Part shown: positions 23,637-31,980 of the stretch, piece after piece
Numbering within the stretch: position 1 is the stretch's first letter
Layout: every line of letters begins with the position of its first letter
Assembly: GCA_017545905.1 (NCBI GenBank)
Contig: JAFWXL010000079.1
Span: forward strand, 1 to 36,300
Direction: 5' to 3'
From: Clostridia bacterium
GTDB taxonomy: Bacteria; Bacillota; Clostridia; Christensenellales; Aristaeellaceae
Length of the DNA: 36,300 nt
Notes under the pieces: model-generated
Seen by the model: only the letters and a program-made list of their open reading frames with translations
Told to the model about the DNA's origin: nothing
Databases searched by the model: none
Made by a program: the position numbers and the translations under genes

Positions 23637-24617
23637 TCAGAACAGACCGCTTTCCGGATCAATCTTTTTGATAACGATATTCGAGATGATCAGCAGGATA
23701 CAGCCAAACACGCTCTGCATCAGCGCGACAGCAGAGGAATAATTGTAATTATTGCTCTGAATCAGCGCCTTGTGTACATACACGTCCAGCGTCTGCGTCA
23801 CATTGATGAGCGAGTTGGAATCGCGCGTGACCTGGAAAAACAGGCCGAAGTCCGTGGCAAAGATATTGCCCACGTTCATGATGAACATGATGGAGATCAC
23901 CGGACGCAGGAGCGGAATAGTGATGCCCCACGTCTGCTGCCATTTGCTTGCGCCGTCGATCACGGCGCTTTCATACAGGCTCTGGTCGATACCGGTGATG
24001 GTGGCCATGTATACGACCATGGAATAGCCGAAGGTTTTCCACGTGTTGATGAATACCAGCAGATACGGCCACGGCTTGGGATCCTGATACCACAGGATGG
24101 GATTGCCGCCCAGGGCGACGATCATCGAGTTGACAAGGCCCTTGTCCGTAGACAGAAATGCATAGACAAAGTAGCTGATGACGACCCATGACAGGAAATG
24201 CGGCAGGAATACGGCGGTCTGGCAGACCTTGGCCACCCTGCGCGAATGAAGCTGGGTGATCATGATAGCCAGCGCAACCGGCAGCGTGACGCCGATGAGC
24301 AGGAATACGGTATTGTAGCCGAGGGTATTGCGGAAAATATTGGCAATATCCGGCGAGCGGAACAGGAACTCAAAGTTCTTCATGCCCACCCATTTGCTCG
24401 AAACAAACAGGCTGTAGAGAAAACCCTTGCCGGGCTTGTATTTGTAATTCTTGAATGCAAAGACGATGCCGAACATCGGCACATAGCAAAACGCAATCAG
24501 CCATGCAATCGTAGGCAGTGACAGTATCGTGAGCTCCAGATCGTCCCATGTAAAGCGCTTGCGCTTATTCCTGACGACATGCCCGCCGTCCCTGACAGCC
24601 AGGTTGTCCTTCTTCAT
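23637..24617 (-). CDS. Sugar ABC transporter permease, LplB/YteP type
   Basis: A 326-residue integral membrane protein, partner of the next permease. First membrane helix about 29-50 (LTILSLPTIAWLIAFCYVPMFGIVFAF region), then the family's KNYKYKPG and WVGMKNFEFLF segments. The EAA loop is ESAVIDGASKWQQTWGITIPLLRP. Start ATG 24617 behind a G-rich site; a longer frame upstream crosses the promoter. First gene of the minus-strand operon. Confidence 0.93.
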   Translation of the reverse strand: MKKDNLAVRDGGHVVRNKRKRFTWDDLELTILSLPTIAWLIAFCYVPMFGIVFAFKNYKYKPGKGFLYSLFVSSKWVGMKNFEFLFRSPDIANIFRNTLGYNTVFLLIGVTLPVALAIMITQLHSRRVAKVCQTAVFLPHFLSWVVISYFVYAFLSTDKGLVNSMIVALGGNPILWYQDPKPWPYLLVFINTWKTFGYSMVVYMATITGIDQSLYESAVIDGASKWQQTWGITIPLLRPVISIMFIMNVGNIFATDFGLFFQVTRDSNSLINVTQTLDVYVHKALIQSNNYNYSSAVALMQSVFGCILLIISNIVIKKIDPESGLF

Positions 24618-24676
24618 CCGCCGCGCCCCCTTCTGAGCAAAATGCACATACAGCCCGATCACTATATGTACAATTC

Positions 24677-24705
24677 AGTATAGCACAGTCCTGATTCAAG
24701 AACAA
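24677..24705 (-). promoter_or_regulatory. Promoter of the LplB operon
   Basis: Minus strand: TTGTTC (24700-24705), 17-base spacer, TATACT (24677-24682). The gap to the divergent kinase operon also contains GAAG-TATACG-CTTC (24747-24760), a possible operator shared by both. Confidence 0.6.
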
Positions 24706-24848
24706 GTATTTTTCAACCCTTTTTATAAATGCATTTTTACCAGCAGGAAGTATACGCTTCATGTCGAATTAGTAATCAGTTATTATGCCCTGACGGGGAT
24801 ACTTCCCCGCAGCCATGGTTATTGCGCACAGGTGAGGAGGCAAAGCAT

Positions 24849-25814
24849 ATGAAATACGATCTGCTGATCGGCATAGACGGCGGCGGAACGCATTCCACGG
24901 CTGCCGCCGCATGGCCGGATGGCCGCATCGCCGCTGTCGCTTATGGCGGCGGCCTGAATTATCATCACGCCGGCATAGAAACGGTCCGCCTGCGCATGGA
25001 GGATATGGTTGCGCAGCTGTGCGAAAAGGCGGGCGCAGGGCGTCCGCTTGTCTGCGTGGGCATGTCTGCGCTGGACGCCCCTGCGGACGAAGCCACGCTC
25101 GCCCGGTTCACTGCCGGCCGCTTTGAATCCGGTCAGCTCGACCTTCAGTCCGACGCATACGCCGCGCTGATGGGCTTCACCTGCGGCGAGCCCGGCATGA
25201 TCGTCATCTGCGGCACAGGTTCCATGCTCCTTCTTCTGGATGAACAAGGCCGTCAGCACGTCAGCGGCGGCTGGGGCTATCTGCTTGCCGACGCGGGCAG
25301 CAGCTATACCCTCGCGCGCGAAGCGCTGCTTGCCGTGATCGACGAATACGAGGAAATGGGCGAAAAAACCGTGCTGACCAGGCATGCGCTCGATTATTTC
25401 GGCGTCAGCACGCCGCGCATGATCATCGACAAGGTATACGCGCCCGACTTTACGCCGGACAGGCTGGCCGGATTCGCGCGTCACGTACTGAAGGAAGCAG
25501 AAAGCGGCGAACGCGTCGCATGCTCCATCCTGCAGCGTACCATGCCCCGGCTGGCCGCGCAGGCTGCACAGCTGATGAAAAAATCGCCTTCTGCCCATCG
25601 GGTCGGTCTTTACGGCGGCGTGTTCATGCATAGTGCGGCAGCGCGCGCTTGCTTTACCGATACGCTGCGCCGGCTCGCGCCCAAGGCGCAGATCTGTCCG
25701 CTTGACTATCCGCCGGAGCTGGGCGCCATCATTCACCTGATGCGCAGAGAAGACATTCTGAGCGAAAGCGCCCTGCACAACCTCAAAACCACTTACAAGG
25801 AGGTTCATCCATGA
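24849..25814 (+). CDS. N-acetylglucosamine kinase-like protein (BadF/BadG/BcrA/BcrD ATPase family)
   Basis: A 321-residue cytoplasmic ATPase of the actin/hexokinase fold. Phosphate-binding loop 1 is LIGIDGGGTHSTAA (6-19); phosphate 2 region IVICGTGSMLLL (about 117-128), then SGGWGYLLADAGSSYTLAREAL, as in N-acetylglucosamine kinase of this family; adenosine region VGLYGGVF. ATG 24849 is preceded by GAGGAGG with 8-base spacing. It would phosphorylate GlcNAc or a related amino sugar released by the GH20 enzyme. Its stop overlaps the SIS gene (ATGA). Confidence 0.85.
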   Translation: MKYDLLIGIDGGGTHSTAAAAWPDGRIAAVAYGGGLNYHHAGIETVRLRMEDMVAQLCEKAGAGRPLVCVGMSALDAPADEATLARFTAGRFESGQLDLQSDAYAALMGFTCGEPGMIVICGTGSMLLLLDEQGRQHVSGGWGYLLADAGSSYTLAREALLAVIDEYEEMGEKTVLTRHALDYFGVSTPRMIIDKVYAPDFTPDRLAGFARHVLKEAESGERVACSILQRTMPRLAAQAAQLMKKSPSAHRVGLYGGVFMHSAAARACFTDTLRRLAPKAQICPLDYPPELGAIIHLMRREDILSESALHNLKTTYKEVHP

Positions 25815-26548
25815 ACGCCATCCATACATATTTCAACAATCTGAGCGCCCTGATCGCCCGCACGCAGGCGACACAGGCAGACGCCATGGAGCGCGCCGCC
25901 CGTCATATCGCCGACAGCCTGAAGGGCGGAGGCATGATCTACACATTCGGCACCGGCCACGGCCATCTGCTCGCGCTTGAGATCTTCTATCGGGCAGGCG
26001 GCATGGCGCGCATCTGTCCGATTATGGACGAAAAGCTGATGCTCCATGTCAGCGCTGCAGGCAGCACGCTTGAAGAGCGGAGCGAAGCATGGGTGCCTGC
26101 GCTGCTTGAGCGCTACCCCATCAAAGCGGGCGACGTGCTCATCTCCATCTCCAATTCGGGCAGAAATGCCGTGCCCGTGCTGCTGGCCCATGAAGCGCAG
26201 AAGCGCGGCGCATTCGTCATCGCGCTGACCAGCATGAACCATACCGGCGCCGTCACCTCCAGAAACAGCCTGAACCTCCGCCTGTTCGAGGCCGCCGATC
26301 TGGTGCTGGACAACGGCGGCGTGCTGGGCGACGCCTCCGTCTCCTTTGCAGACGGCGCCATGGTCGGCCCGACCTCTACCGCTGTGGGCGCAGCCATCCT
26401 GCAGGCGATCGTCTGCCGGGTCAAGGAGCTCTCCCTTGAAGAGGGCTTCGAGGCCGATTTCTTCAAATCCAGCAATATCGACGGCGGCGACGAATGGAAC
26501 GACCGCCTGATTGAGCGCTACAAGACGATCATCCCCGGACTGCTCTGA
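25811..26548 (+). CDS. SIS-domain sugar phosphate protein (UPF0309-like)
   Basis: A 245-residue cytoplasmic protein. SIS domain about 35-200: GGMIYTFGTGHGHLLALEIFYRAGG (phosphosugar-binding turn), then DVLISISNSGRNAVPVLLAHEAQKRGAFVIALTS, the serine-rich sugar-phosphate site. Resembles the SIS proteins near amino-sugar and MurNAc genes. It may isomerise, de-ether or sense the phosphorylated amino sugar made by the kinase whose stop codon it overlaps; the exact reaction is not visible. Confidence 0.85.
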   Translation: MNAIHTYFNNLSALIARTQATQADAMERAARHIADSLKGGGMIYTFGTGHGHLLALEIFYRAGGMARICPIMDEKLMLHVSAAGSTLEERSEAWVPALLERYPIKAGDVLISISNSGRNAVPVLLAHEAQKRGAFVIALTSMNHTGAVTSRNSLNLRLFEAADLVLDNGGVLGDASVSFADGAMVGPTSTAVGAAILQAIVCRVKELSLEEGFEADFFKSSNIDGGDEWNDRLIERYKTIIPGLL

Positions 26549-26561
26549 AGGAGGCTTCCCC

Positions 26562-27785
26562 ATGCGTGCAGGCTTTGGCAAATCCGATCTGACTCCGCCG
26601 ATGGGCGTAGAACTCGCAGGCTATGGCTATTACCTCGGCCGCAGCGCGCAGTCCGTGCGCGATCGGCTGTATGCCCGCGCGCTGCTGCTGGAAGACGGCG
26701 CGATGCGCACGCTGATCATCTGCTGCGATCTGCTGGGCCTGAGCCGCGCGGTCTGCGGCGCTGTCTTCGCGCATGCCAAAGCACTGGGCGTCCCGCAGGA
26801 GCACACCATCATCGTCAGCATTCACACGCACACAGGTCCCGCCATCAAGTATCATGAGGGATGCGGCTATACCGACGACAATTACGTCGCGACGGTTGCC
26901 CCTGCCATCTGCAAAGCCGTCGACGCCGCTGCCGCCGATCTTGACGAGGCAGCCGCGCTCACCTATATCTGCGCGCCCTTTGATGGCGATCACATCTATA
27001 ACCGCACCATCACAAACGGCCCCGTGGATCGCCATGTACGCGGATTCCGCCTGACGCGCGCTTCCAAAGCCGATATTGCCATTGTGAGCGCTGCCTGTCA
27101 CGGCGTTTTCCGCGGCCGCGTAACCGCCGTCTCCGCTGATTTTGCCGGCGAAATCTGCCGCCGGCTGGACAATCAGGGCTTGTGCAGCATATACCTCAAC
27201 GGCCTGTGCGGCGACATCGATCCGACGCGGCAGAATGACGAGCTGCTCGATTCCTTTGCGCAGCTCGTCGTATCCCGTTACAGCGAAGAAAAAACGGCGC
27301 TGCCCATGACCCTTGGCGCAGGCAGTTTTCCCTTTACGCTGAAGCTGATCCCTGTTGAAGCAGAGGACATTCGGGCCGCTGCCGCGCAGGCCGCCGCCCG
27401 CGCAGGCGGAGATGATATGCCTGCCGCGCGCGTCGCCCGCATATGGGAACGGGAGATGCTTGAAAAGCTCTCCCGGCTCAGCGGGCAGGAGGACATCGCC
27501 GTCAAGTACATCATGCTCGGCGGCATACCCGTCATGGCGCTCCCGTTCGAAGGCTTTACCCAGATCGGCATGGATATCCGCAGGATCTGCCATCGGGAAG
27601 ACGCGCTCATCCTCGGCTGCGCGGAAGAACTGCTGGGCTATCTGCCCACAAAGGACGATATCTCCCGCGGCACATACGCAGCCCTCGAATCCACGTTCCT
27701 TTATAAGCGGCTGCCCGTCGTTCCCGGAGAAGCGGAACGCCTCGGCGAAGAGATGGGCCTCGCACTTGAAAGGGTTTTATCATGA
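26562..27785 (+). CDS. Neutral ceramidase-like protein (N-terminal domain only)
   Basis: A 407-residue cytoplasmic protein. It opens with AGFGKSDLTPPMGVELAGYGYY, typical of neutral/alkaline non-lysosomal ceramidase N-domains, followed by LYARALLLEDG and LIICCDLLGLS. The zinc site pattern SIHTHTGP (H88, H90) and a later ACHGVF and NGLCGDIDP are present. It lacks a signal peptide and the C-terminal immunoglobulin-like domain of true ceramidases. In bacterial sugar loci such proteins may cleave other amides; deacylation of an amino sugar fits the neighbours. AAGGAGG precedes ATG 26562; the stop overlaps the ROK gene start. Confidence 0.78.
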   Translation: MRAGFGKSDLTPPMGVELAGYGYYLGRSAQSVRDRLYARALLLEDGAMRTLIICCDLLGLSRAVCGAVFAHAKALGVPQEHTIIVSIHTHTGPAIKYHEGCGYTDDNYVATVAPAICKAVDAAAADLDEAAALTYICAPFDGDHIYNRTITNGPVDRHVRGFRLTRASKADIAIVSAACHGVFRGRVTAVSADFAGEICRRLDNQGLCSIYLNGLCGDIDPTRQNDELLDSFAQLVVSRYSEEKTALPMTLGAGSFPFTLKLIPVEAEDIRAAAAQAAARAGGDDMPAARVARIWEREMLEKLSRLSGQEDIAVKYIMLGGIPVMALPFEGFTQIGMDIRRICHREDALILGCAEELLGYLPTKDDISRGTYAALESTFLYKRLPVVPGEAERLGEEMGLALERVLS

Positions 27786-28933
27786 AGTCATTTGATCAAT
27801 CCTCCATCAGAAAGCAGAATGTCCGCAGTATTCTGGATCTTCTGACACTGCAGTCGCCCAGAACGCGGCAATCCCTGGCCGAAGCGACCGGCCTGAGCCT
27901 GATGACAGTGACCAATCTCATCGATCAGCTCAAGGAGCAGCAGGTGCTTGAGCTTGTTCCTGTGGCCCGCAGCAGCGTAAGCAGGCACGCTACCGGCCGG
28001 AAAGCAGAAAATATCTCCCTGTGCGGCGCGCGCCACGCCTGGCTGATCGTCGATCTGTCCGGAATCCATTTCCGTTATACGCTGCTGGGATTTGATCTTT
28101 CTGTCATTCAGGAAAAGAGCTTCCATACAGAGGGCGCATATCTGGCGCGTCTGGAGAGCTTCCTTTGCGGCCTGCGCGAGGAAATCGTCCGGCCGCTGCA
28201 GGGCCGCATGCTGCTTGGCGTTGCGGTCGTCACGCCCGGCCCGTATGAAATCAGCAGCGACACGGTATACAACCAGCGCCTGCCGGAACTCAACAGCATC
28301 CGGATCAAGGCCATGATGCAGCGCTGTCTGGGCGATTATGATTATTACGTGGACGAGGACGTCAAATTCGCCGTGCGCGCATTCTCACCCCTCATTGAAA
28401 AAGAGCCCTGTGAGCTGTTATATTATCTGTTCATCGGCGAAGGCGTCGGCGGCGCTGCCGTGCACAGCGGCGATATGCTTCGCGGACTCAACGCAACTGC
28501 CGGCGATGCCGGCCAGCTGACCACGCCATGCGGCGCCACATACGAAAGCCTGCTCTCGCTCTCCGCCTTTGCCGCTTCGCTCGGCTGTCCGCCCGGCGAT
28601 ATCCGCCAGCAGACCGAAAGCCTCCAGCGCATCGCTATGGAGGACCCACAAGCCTATCTGAACGCACTAAAAAAAGCCGCAGGAACCGTCGGCGATATGC
28701 TCTACAGCGTACTCTGGGTGCTGGATCCCAGCCATATCATCATCGACTGCCGCTACGCTTTCTCTTTGGGAGAGGATTTTGTCCGGATGATCAGCGATTC
28801 GCTCTGCGGACGGCTCTCCGGCTCCGGAAGGCGTTTCCCCGCCATTTCTCCTGCGCCGCAGGACATGAGCAGCGTGATCCGCGGCGCCGTGCAGGTGCTG
28901 CAGCGTGAATGGATCGCACGGATTCTGACGTGA
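27782..28933 (+). CDS. ROK family transcriptional regulator
   Basis: A 383-residue regulator. N-terminal winged helix about 10-75 (RKQNVRSILDLLTLQSPRTRQSLAEATGLSLMTVTNLIDQL), then a ROK ATPase/sugar-kinase fold from about 85. GVAVVTPGP and GEGVGGAAVHSGDMLRGLNATAGDAGQL are ROK motifs. The usual zinc motif CxCGxxGCxE is reduced to TPCGATYESLLS, and the catalytic Asp region reads DEDVKFAVRAF, so it is a sensor rather than a kinase. Last gene of the amino-sugar operon (ATGA overlap); probably the local repressor or activator responding to a sugar. Confidence 0.88.
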   Translation: MKSFDQSSIRKQNVRSILDLLTLQSPRTRQSLAEATGLSLMTVTNLIDQLKEQQVLELVPVARSSVSRHATGRKAENISLCGARHAWLIVDLSGIHFRYTLLGFDLSVIQEKSFHTEGAYLARLESFLCGLREEIVRPLQGRMLLGVAVVTPGPYEISSDTVYNQRLPELNSIRIKAMMQRCLGDYDYYVDEDVKFAVRAFSPLIEKEPCELLYYLFIGEGVGGAAVHSGDMLRGLNATAGDAGQLTTPCGATYESLLSLSAFAASLGCPPGDIRQQTESLQRIAMEDPQAYLNALKKAAGTVGDMLYSVLWVLDPSHIIIDCRYAFSLGEDFVRMISDSLCGRLSGSGRRFPAISPAPQDMSSVIRGAVQVLQREWIARILT

Positions 28934-29001
28934 TTCATGCGGCATGCAATCGGGTTTCTGTTCATCTGCCTGACGCGGCCATACCGGGCAGATAATTCCT
29001 T

Positions 29002-29055
29002 CACCATCGCTCAGCGAACCAGAAGCCGCAGGTTCGGATTCTGCCATGCGCATCA
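29002..29055 (+). pseudogene. tRNA remnant (deleted D/anticodon region)
   Basis: CACCATCGCTCAG resembles the 5' end of the tRNA-Arg at 7250 (CACCCATAGCTCAG); after a gap of about 24 bases it continues CGAACCAGAAGCC, then a T-arm GCAGG-TTCGGAT-TCTGC and ends CATGCGCATCA. A cloverleaf cannot form because the D-arm and most of the anticodon stem are missing. A terminator follows just as it does after the real tRNA. Confidence 0.55.
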
Positions 29056-29057
29056 CA

Positions 29058-29095
29058 AGCCGCCGACATGCTTTCCATCTGTCGGCGGCTTTTTC
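29058..29095 (+). terminator. Terminator after the tRNA remnant and ROK operon
   Basis: Perfect 10-base stem AGCCGCCGAC / GTCGGCGGCT with a 13-base loop, then TTTTCTGTTT. Same arrangement as the GGCGGTT terminator after tRNA-Arg. Confidence 0.88.
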
Positions 29096-29169
29096 TGTTT
29101 GCTCTCAGGCTGCTGCATCCTCACGCGGAACCAAAGCCCGTGCGCAATTCCCTATAAAATCGTCAAATA

Positions 29170-29200
29170 AGCTAGCAGCGGCAAACAGCCGCTGCTAGCT
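29170..29200. repeat. Perfect 13-base inverted repeat
   Basis: AGCTAGCAGCGGC / GCCGCTGCTAGCT with loop AAACA. On the minus strand TATTTGACG follows, so it may end the LPxTG gene transcript; without a real T-run it is not a clear terminator. Confidence 0.65.
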
Positions 29201-29282
29201 GAAAACAGATTCGGTTGTTTCATTGTCTTCGCGATTGGATACGGCTTATCGTCCGGCTTTCCCGTTTTCGCACATCTGCGCT

Positions 29283-30581
29283 TTATCTGCGCTTTCTGCA
29301 CAGTCCCATGGCGCTGACGCCAAGCAGGACCGCCCAGCCAAGCAGGCTGGAAGAATCTCCGGTCACCGGCAGATCCGCCACGATTTCCTCAGGCGGCGCC
29401 GGCTCGTCGTTCTGCGTATCATCGTCAGTATGCTTGAGGAATTCCACCGCGATCGGAGCATCGCCGCCGGAGAACTGATCATTGCCAATCTCGCTTCCCC
29501 AGAACTGCGAATCCTCTCCGGCCTCAGCGACGCCGCTCATGCCGTTCTGCCCATACGTACCGCCGTCGCCGTCTGCGCCGCCATTGCCGCCGCTCGATTT
29601 CAGCATGCCGCCCTCATTGCGCACGCTTCCGGCAAGAATACCGACGCCGCCTCTGCCGCCTGCGCCGCCCTCAATGACAAACGGACCATACGCTTGAGAT
29701 TTGCCGCCTGCGCCGCCGCTTCCGCCGATTGACCTCAGCCTGCCGCTCTGTTTCACGATCACGGAGCCTGCCAGAATGCCGGCGCCGCCGTTTCCGCCGC
29801 GGCCGCTCCATGGCTCCATGGATCCCATACCGCTTTTTTCACCGATTCCGCCGACGCCGCCTCCGGTCACCACCTTGCCGTCAACCGTCAGTGTGCCGCC
29901 CACATAGATACCCGGCGCGCCGTCACCGCCGTTGACAGTTGATCTGTCCCGGCCATCTGCGCCGTTCGCGCCCCTTGCCGTCACGCCGCCGCCCGCGGTC
30001 AGATTGCCGGAAGCATAAATACCTCTGCCGCCTTCGGTCTTTCCGACCGCTTCGATCCGTCCCCGGATCACGGCGCTGCCGTCATGCACACGAATGCCGT
30101 CGCCGCCCGGCGTACAGATATACTGGTAAATGCCGCCTGCTCCGCCGATTGCAGCAACCGTACCCCGGATGGTTACCGGACCGCTTTTCACCTCGATGGC
30201 ATGACCGCCCGGCTGTGCGCCGGTATCACGGTCAGAGCTTCCATTTCCGCCCTGAAGCGTGTTGCTGTCTCCCGCGAAGATCAGCTCTGCGCCGACCGCT
30301 TCAACCAGCAGCGCGCTCAGACCGGCGCCATAGCTGTTCCTGTCCGCCGTCACGCTTACACCGTCGAACGTCGCTTTCGTCACGCCGCTTTTCACAATGA
30401 TTCTGCTGTATGTGCCTGAGACGATCAGACCGCTCTTCATTACGGTAAGCACGCCGCTCTCAAGCGTATAGTCCGTCCCGTCCTCCGCGGGCTCGCCGTA
30501 AGCATTGAGCACGTCCGCTGCCGCAAAACCTGCACACATCGTCATGCACAGCGCCAGCATAATCACAAGCATCTTTTTCAT
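29283..30581 (-). CDS. LPxTG cell-wall-anchored glycine-rich repeat protein
   Basis: A 432-residue surface protein. Signal peptide 1-22 (MKKMLVIMLALCMTMCAGFAAA). The body is a chain of short beta-strand units of the form TVRGTVxAxGGxGG or GIYVGGTLTVDGKVVTGGG, glycine making up a large share, suggesting a stacked beta-helix. A sorting signal closes the protein: LPVTG (404-408), a hydrophobic span and RKRR. Sortase would link it to the wall; no sortase lies in the window. ATG 30581 follows GGAGG. Function (adhesin, glycan contact) unknown. Confidence 0.85.
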   Translation of the reverse strand: MKKMLVIMLALCMTMCAGFAAADVLNAYGEPAEDGTDYTLESGVLTVMKSGLIVSGTYSRIIVKSGVTKATFDGVSVTADRNSYGAGLSALLVEAVGAELIFAGDSNTLQGGNGSSDRDTGAQPGGHAIEVKSGPVTIRGTVAAIGGAGGIYQYICTPGGDGIRVHDGSAVIRGRIEAVGKTEGGRGIYASGNLTAGGGVTARGANGADGRDRSTVNGGDGAPGIYVGGTLTVDGKVVTGGGVGGIGEKSGMGSMEPWSGRGGNGGAGILAGSVIVKQSGRLRSIGGSGGAGGKSQAYGPFVIEGGAGGRGGVGILAGSVRNEGGMLKSSGGNGGADGDGGTYGQNGMSGVAEAGEDSQFWGSEIGNDQFSGGDAPIAVEFLKHTDDDTQNDEPAPPEEIVADLPVTGDSSSLLGWAVLLGVSAMGLCRKRR

Positions 30582-30623
30582 TCATTTATCCTCCAAACGT
30601 CCGTCGGGCAAAACTCTCTTTAT

Positions 30624-30652
30624 ATTATAGCGTATGAGCAACCTCTGCACAA
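30624..30652 (-). promoter_or_regulatory. Promoter of the LPxTG gene
   Basis: Minus strand: TTGTGC (30647-30652), 17-base spacer, TATAAT (30624-30629), about 43 bases before ATG 30581. Confidence 0.7.
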
Positions 30653-30720
30653 GAAATTCATCGCGACTGAATCCGCTATTATCCATTCCGCTTCAAATGT
30701 TCACCCGTCTTCCGGCGTTA

Positions 30721-30749
30721 TTGATTCGCAGCCACCGCCATGGTATAAT
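30721..30749 (+). promoter_or_regulatory. Promoter of the DUF2752 gene
   Basis: TTGATT (30721-30726), 17-base spacer, TATAAT (30744-30749). It sets the start point near 30756, ruling out any start codon upstream of that. Confidence 0.75.
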
Positions 30750-30873
30750 CAGATGTGCCCCGAATACGGGAATCATGGAAGAAGCCTCTATGCACATCAT
30801 CTCGCTTCGCCTGTCCCCGTATGATCCGGGCAGATCAATCTGTCTCCCCCTGTTTTGTCTCAAAGAGAAGCGT

Positions 30874-31269
30874 ATGATTTGCAGATTCCTTAAATCCGCC
30901 GCATCGTATTGCGCGCTCAGGCCGCTGCCCGCCGGCGCAAAAAGAAGCCGGATGCTCTTTGCCGCGCTCTGCATCGGCCTGTATGCCGGCGTCATGTTCG
31001 CACTGGATTTGCCATGCCCCATTCTGGCCCTGCTGCATATTCCCTGCTTCGGCTGCGGCATGACCCGGGCGCTGATTGCCGCCGCGCAGCTTCGTTTCGG
31101 CGAGGCCTTTTCCTGTCACCGCATGTTCTGGTCCGTGCCGCTGCTGATTGTGCTGCTCCTGTATGAAGGCGCGCCTTTCCGCCGGCGATGGCTGAATGCC
31201 GCGCTGCTTGCATGCCTGCTGCTGGGATTTTTCCTGAACTGGCTCCTGAATTCCGGCGTCATGCATTGA
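30874..31269 (+). CDS. DUF2752 small membrane protein
   Basis: A 131-residue membrane protein. The DUF2752 hallmark is clear: LDLPCPILALLHIPCFGCGMTRALIAAAQLRFGEAFSCH (about 48-86), a cysteine pair with GCGMTRA. Three hydrophobic spans (about 27-47, 87-103, 108-125). ATG 30874 is chosen because it gives the usual family size; in-frame ATGs at 30775 and 30790 lie after the promoter and cannot be excluded, and none has a strong ribosome site. Function of the family is unknown; members often lie near TM2-domain genes, as here. Confidence 0.75.
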   Translation: MICRFLKSAASYCALRPLPAGAKRSRMLFAALCIGLYAGVMFALDLPCPILALLHIPCFGCGMTRALIAAAQLRFGEAFSCHRMFWSVPLLIVLLLYEGAPFRRRWLNAALLACLLLGFFLNWLLNSGVMH

Positions 31270-31356
31270 CCGCTTTGCCATGCGCCGCCTCTCTTTGGAT
31301 GGCATCTCCATATGCTTCTTTCAATTCTGTGCCGGGCTATAATTGACCGAAACAGG

Positions 31357-31385
31357 TTGACACAAGAGATTCACTGTGTTATTAT
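31357..31385 (+). promoter_or_regulatory. Promoter of the TM2 gene
   Basis: TTGACA (31357-31362), 17-base spacer, TATTAT (31380-31385). Confidence 0.8.
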
Positions 31386-31428
31386 CGAACAAAACCCGAT
31401 AAATGAATCTTTACAGGAGGATATACAA

Positions 31429-31815
31429 ATGTATTGCAGGAATTGTGGAGAACAGATGAATGAGAATCAGGCCATTTGCCTGAAGTGCGGCGTCAAGACC
31501 GGCGTCGGCGAGCGCTACTGCCCGAACTGCGGCAGCAAGACCGACCCCAATGCCGCTGTGTGCATGAGCTGCGGCGTTGCCATCAAGAAGACCGGCGAGT
31601 CCGATCTGAATGGAAAAGACAAGATGACCATCGCGCTGGTGTGCTTCTTCCTCGGCGGTCTGGGCATCCATAACTTCATGATGGGCGAGACCAAGAAGGG
31701 CATCGTGAAGATCGTCTGCTCTTTCCTGTGCGGTCTGGGCGGCATCCTTGCGCTGATCGATTTCATCAGGATCCTCACCGACAAGTATGTCTACGATCCG
31801 GAAAAGCTCATCTGA
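31429..31815 (+). CDS. Double zinc-ribbon TM2-domain membrane protein
   Basis: A 128-residue protein. Two zinc ribbons come first: CxxC pairs at MYCRNCGEQ...CLKCG (3-20) and YCPNCGSK...CMSCG (30-49). The TM2 domain follows (about 63-120): KMTIALVCFFLGGLGIHNFMMG, then GIVKIVCSFLCGLGGILALIDFIRIL, two helices joined by a short turn. ATG 31429 follows AGGAGG with 8-base spacing. Role unknown; the family sits in the membrane and is often linked with DUF2752 proteins. Confidence 0.92.
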   Translation: MYCRNCGEQMNENQAICLKCGVKTGVGERYCPNCGSKTDPNAAVCMSCGVAIKKTGESDLNGKDKMTIALVCFFLGGLGIHNFMMGETKKGIVKIVCSFLCGLGGILALIDFIRILTDKYVYDPEKLI

Positions 31816-31829
31816 TTCCGTGTATTGCA

Positions 31830-31860
31830 AACCGCCGGCACGCTGCCGGCGGTTGTTTTA
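31830..31860 (+). terminator. Terminator of the TM2 gene
   Basis: Perfect 10-base stem AACCGCCGGC / GCCGGCGGTT, loop ACGCT, then GTTTTA. Confidence 0.88.
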
Positions 31861-31892
31861 TATCCATGCTTCTGTGGTAAATCGTGTATATC

Positions 31893-31940
31893 AAAAAAAC
31901 GCGCCGCTTCCTCTCTTTCAGAAGAAGACGGCGCGGTTTT
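31893..31940 (-). terminator. Terminator of the DUF805 gene
   Basis: CGCGCCG (31900-31906) with CGGCGCG (31929-31935), extended by flanking A/T pairs; a run of seven T follows on the minus strand. Confidence 0.75.
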
Positions 31941-31980
31941 CATATGATCTGAATCAGTTCTGCGCGATGCGGCCGCAGGC

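Noticed and set aside
30634-30873. Longer N-terminus of the DUF2752 protein
   Set aside because: The frame from 30634 begins upstream of the TTGATT-17-TATAAT promoter and its predicted start point, so that start cannot be used.
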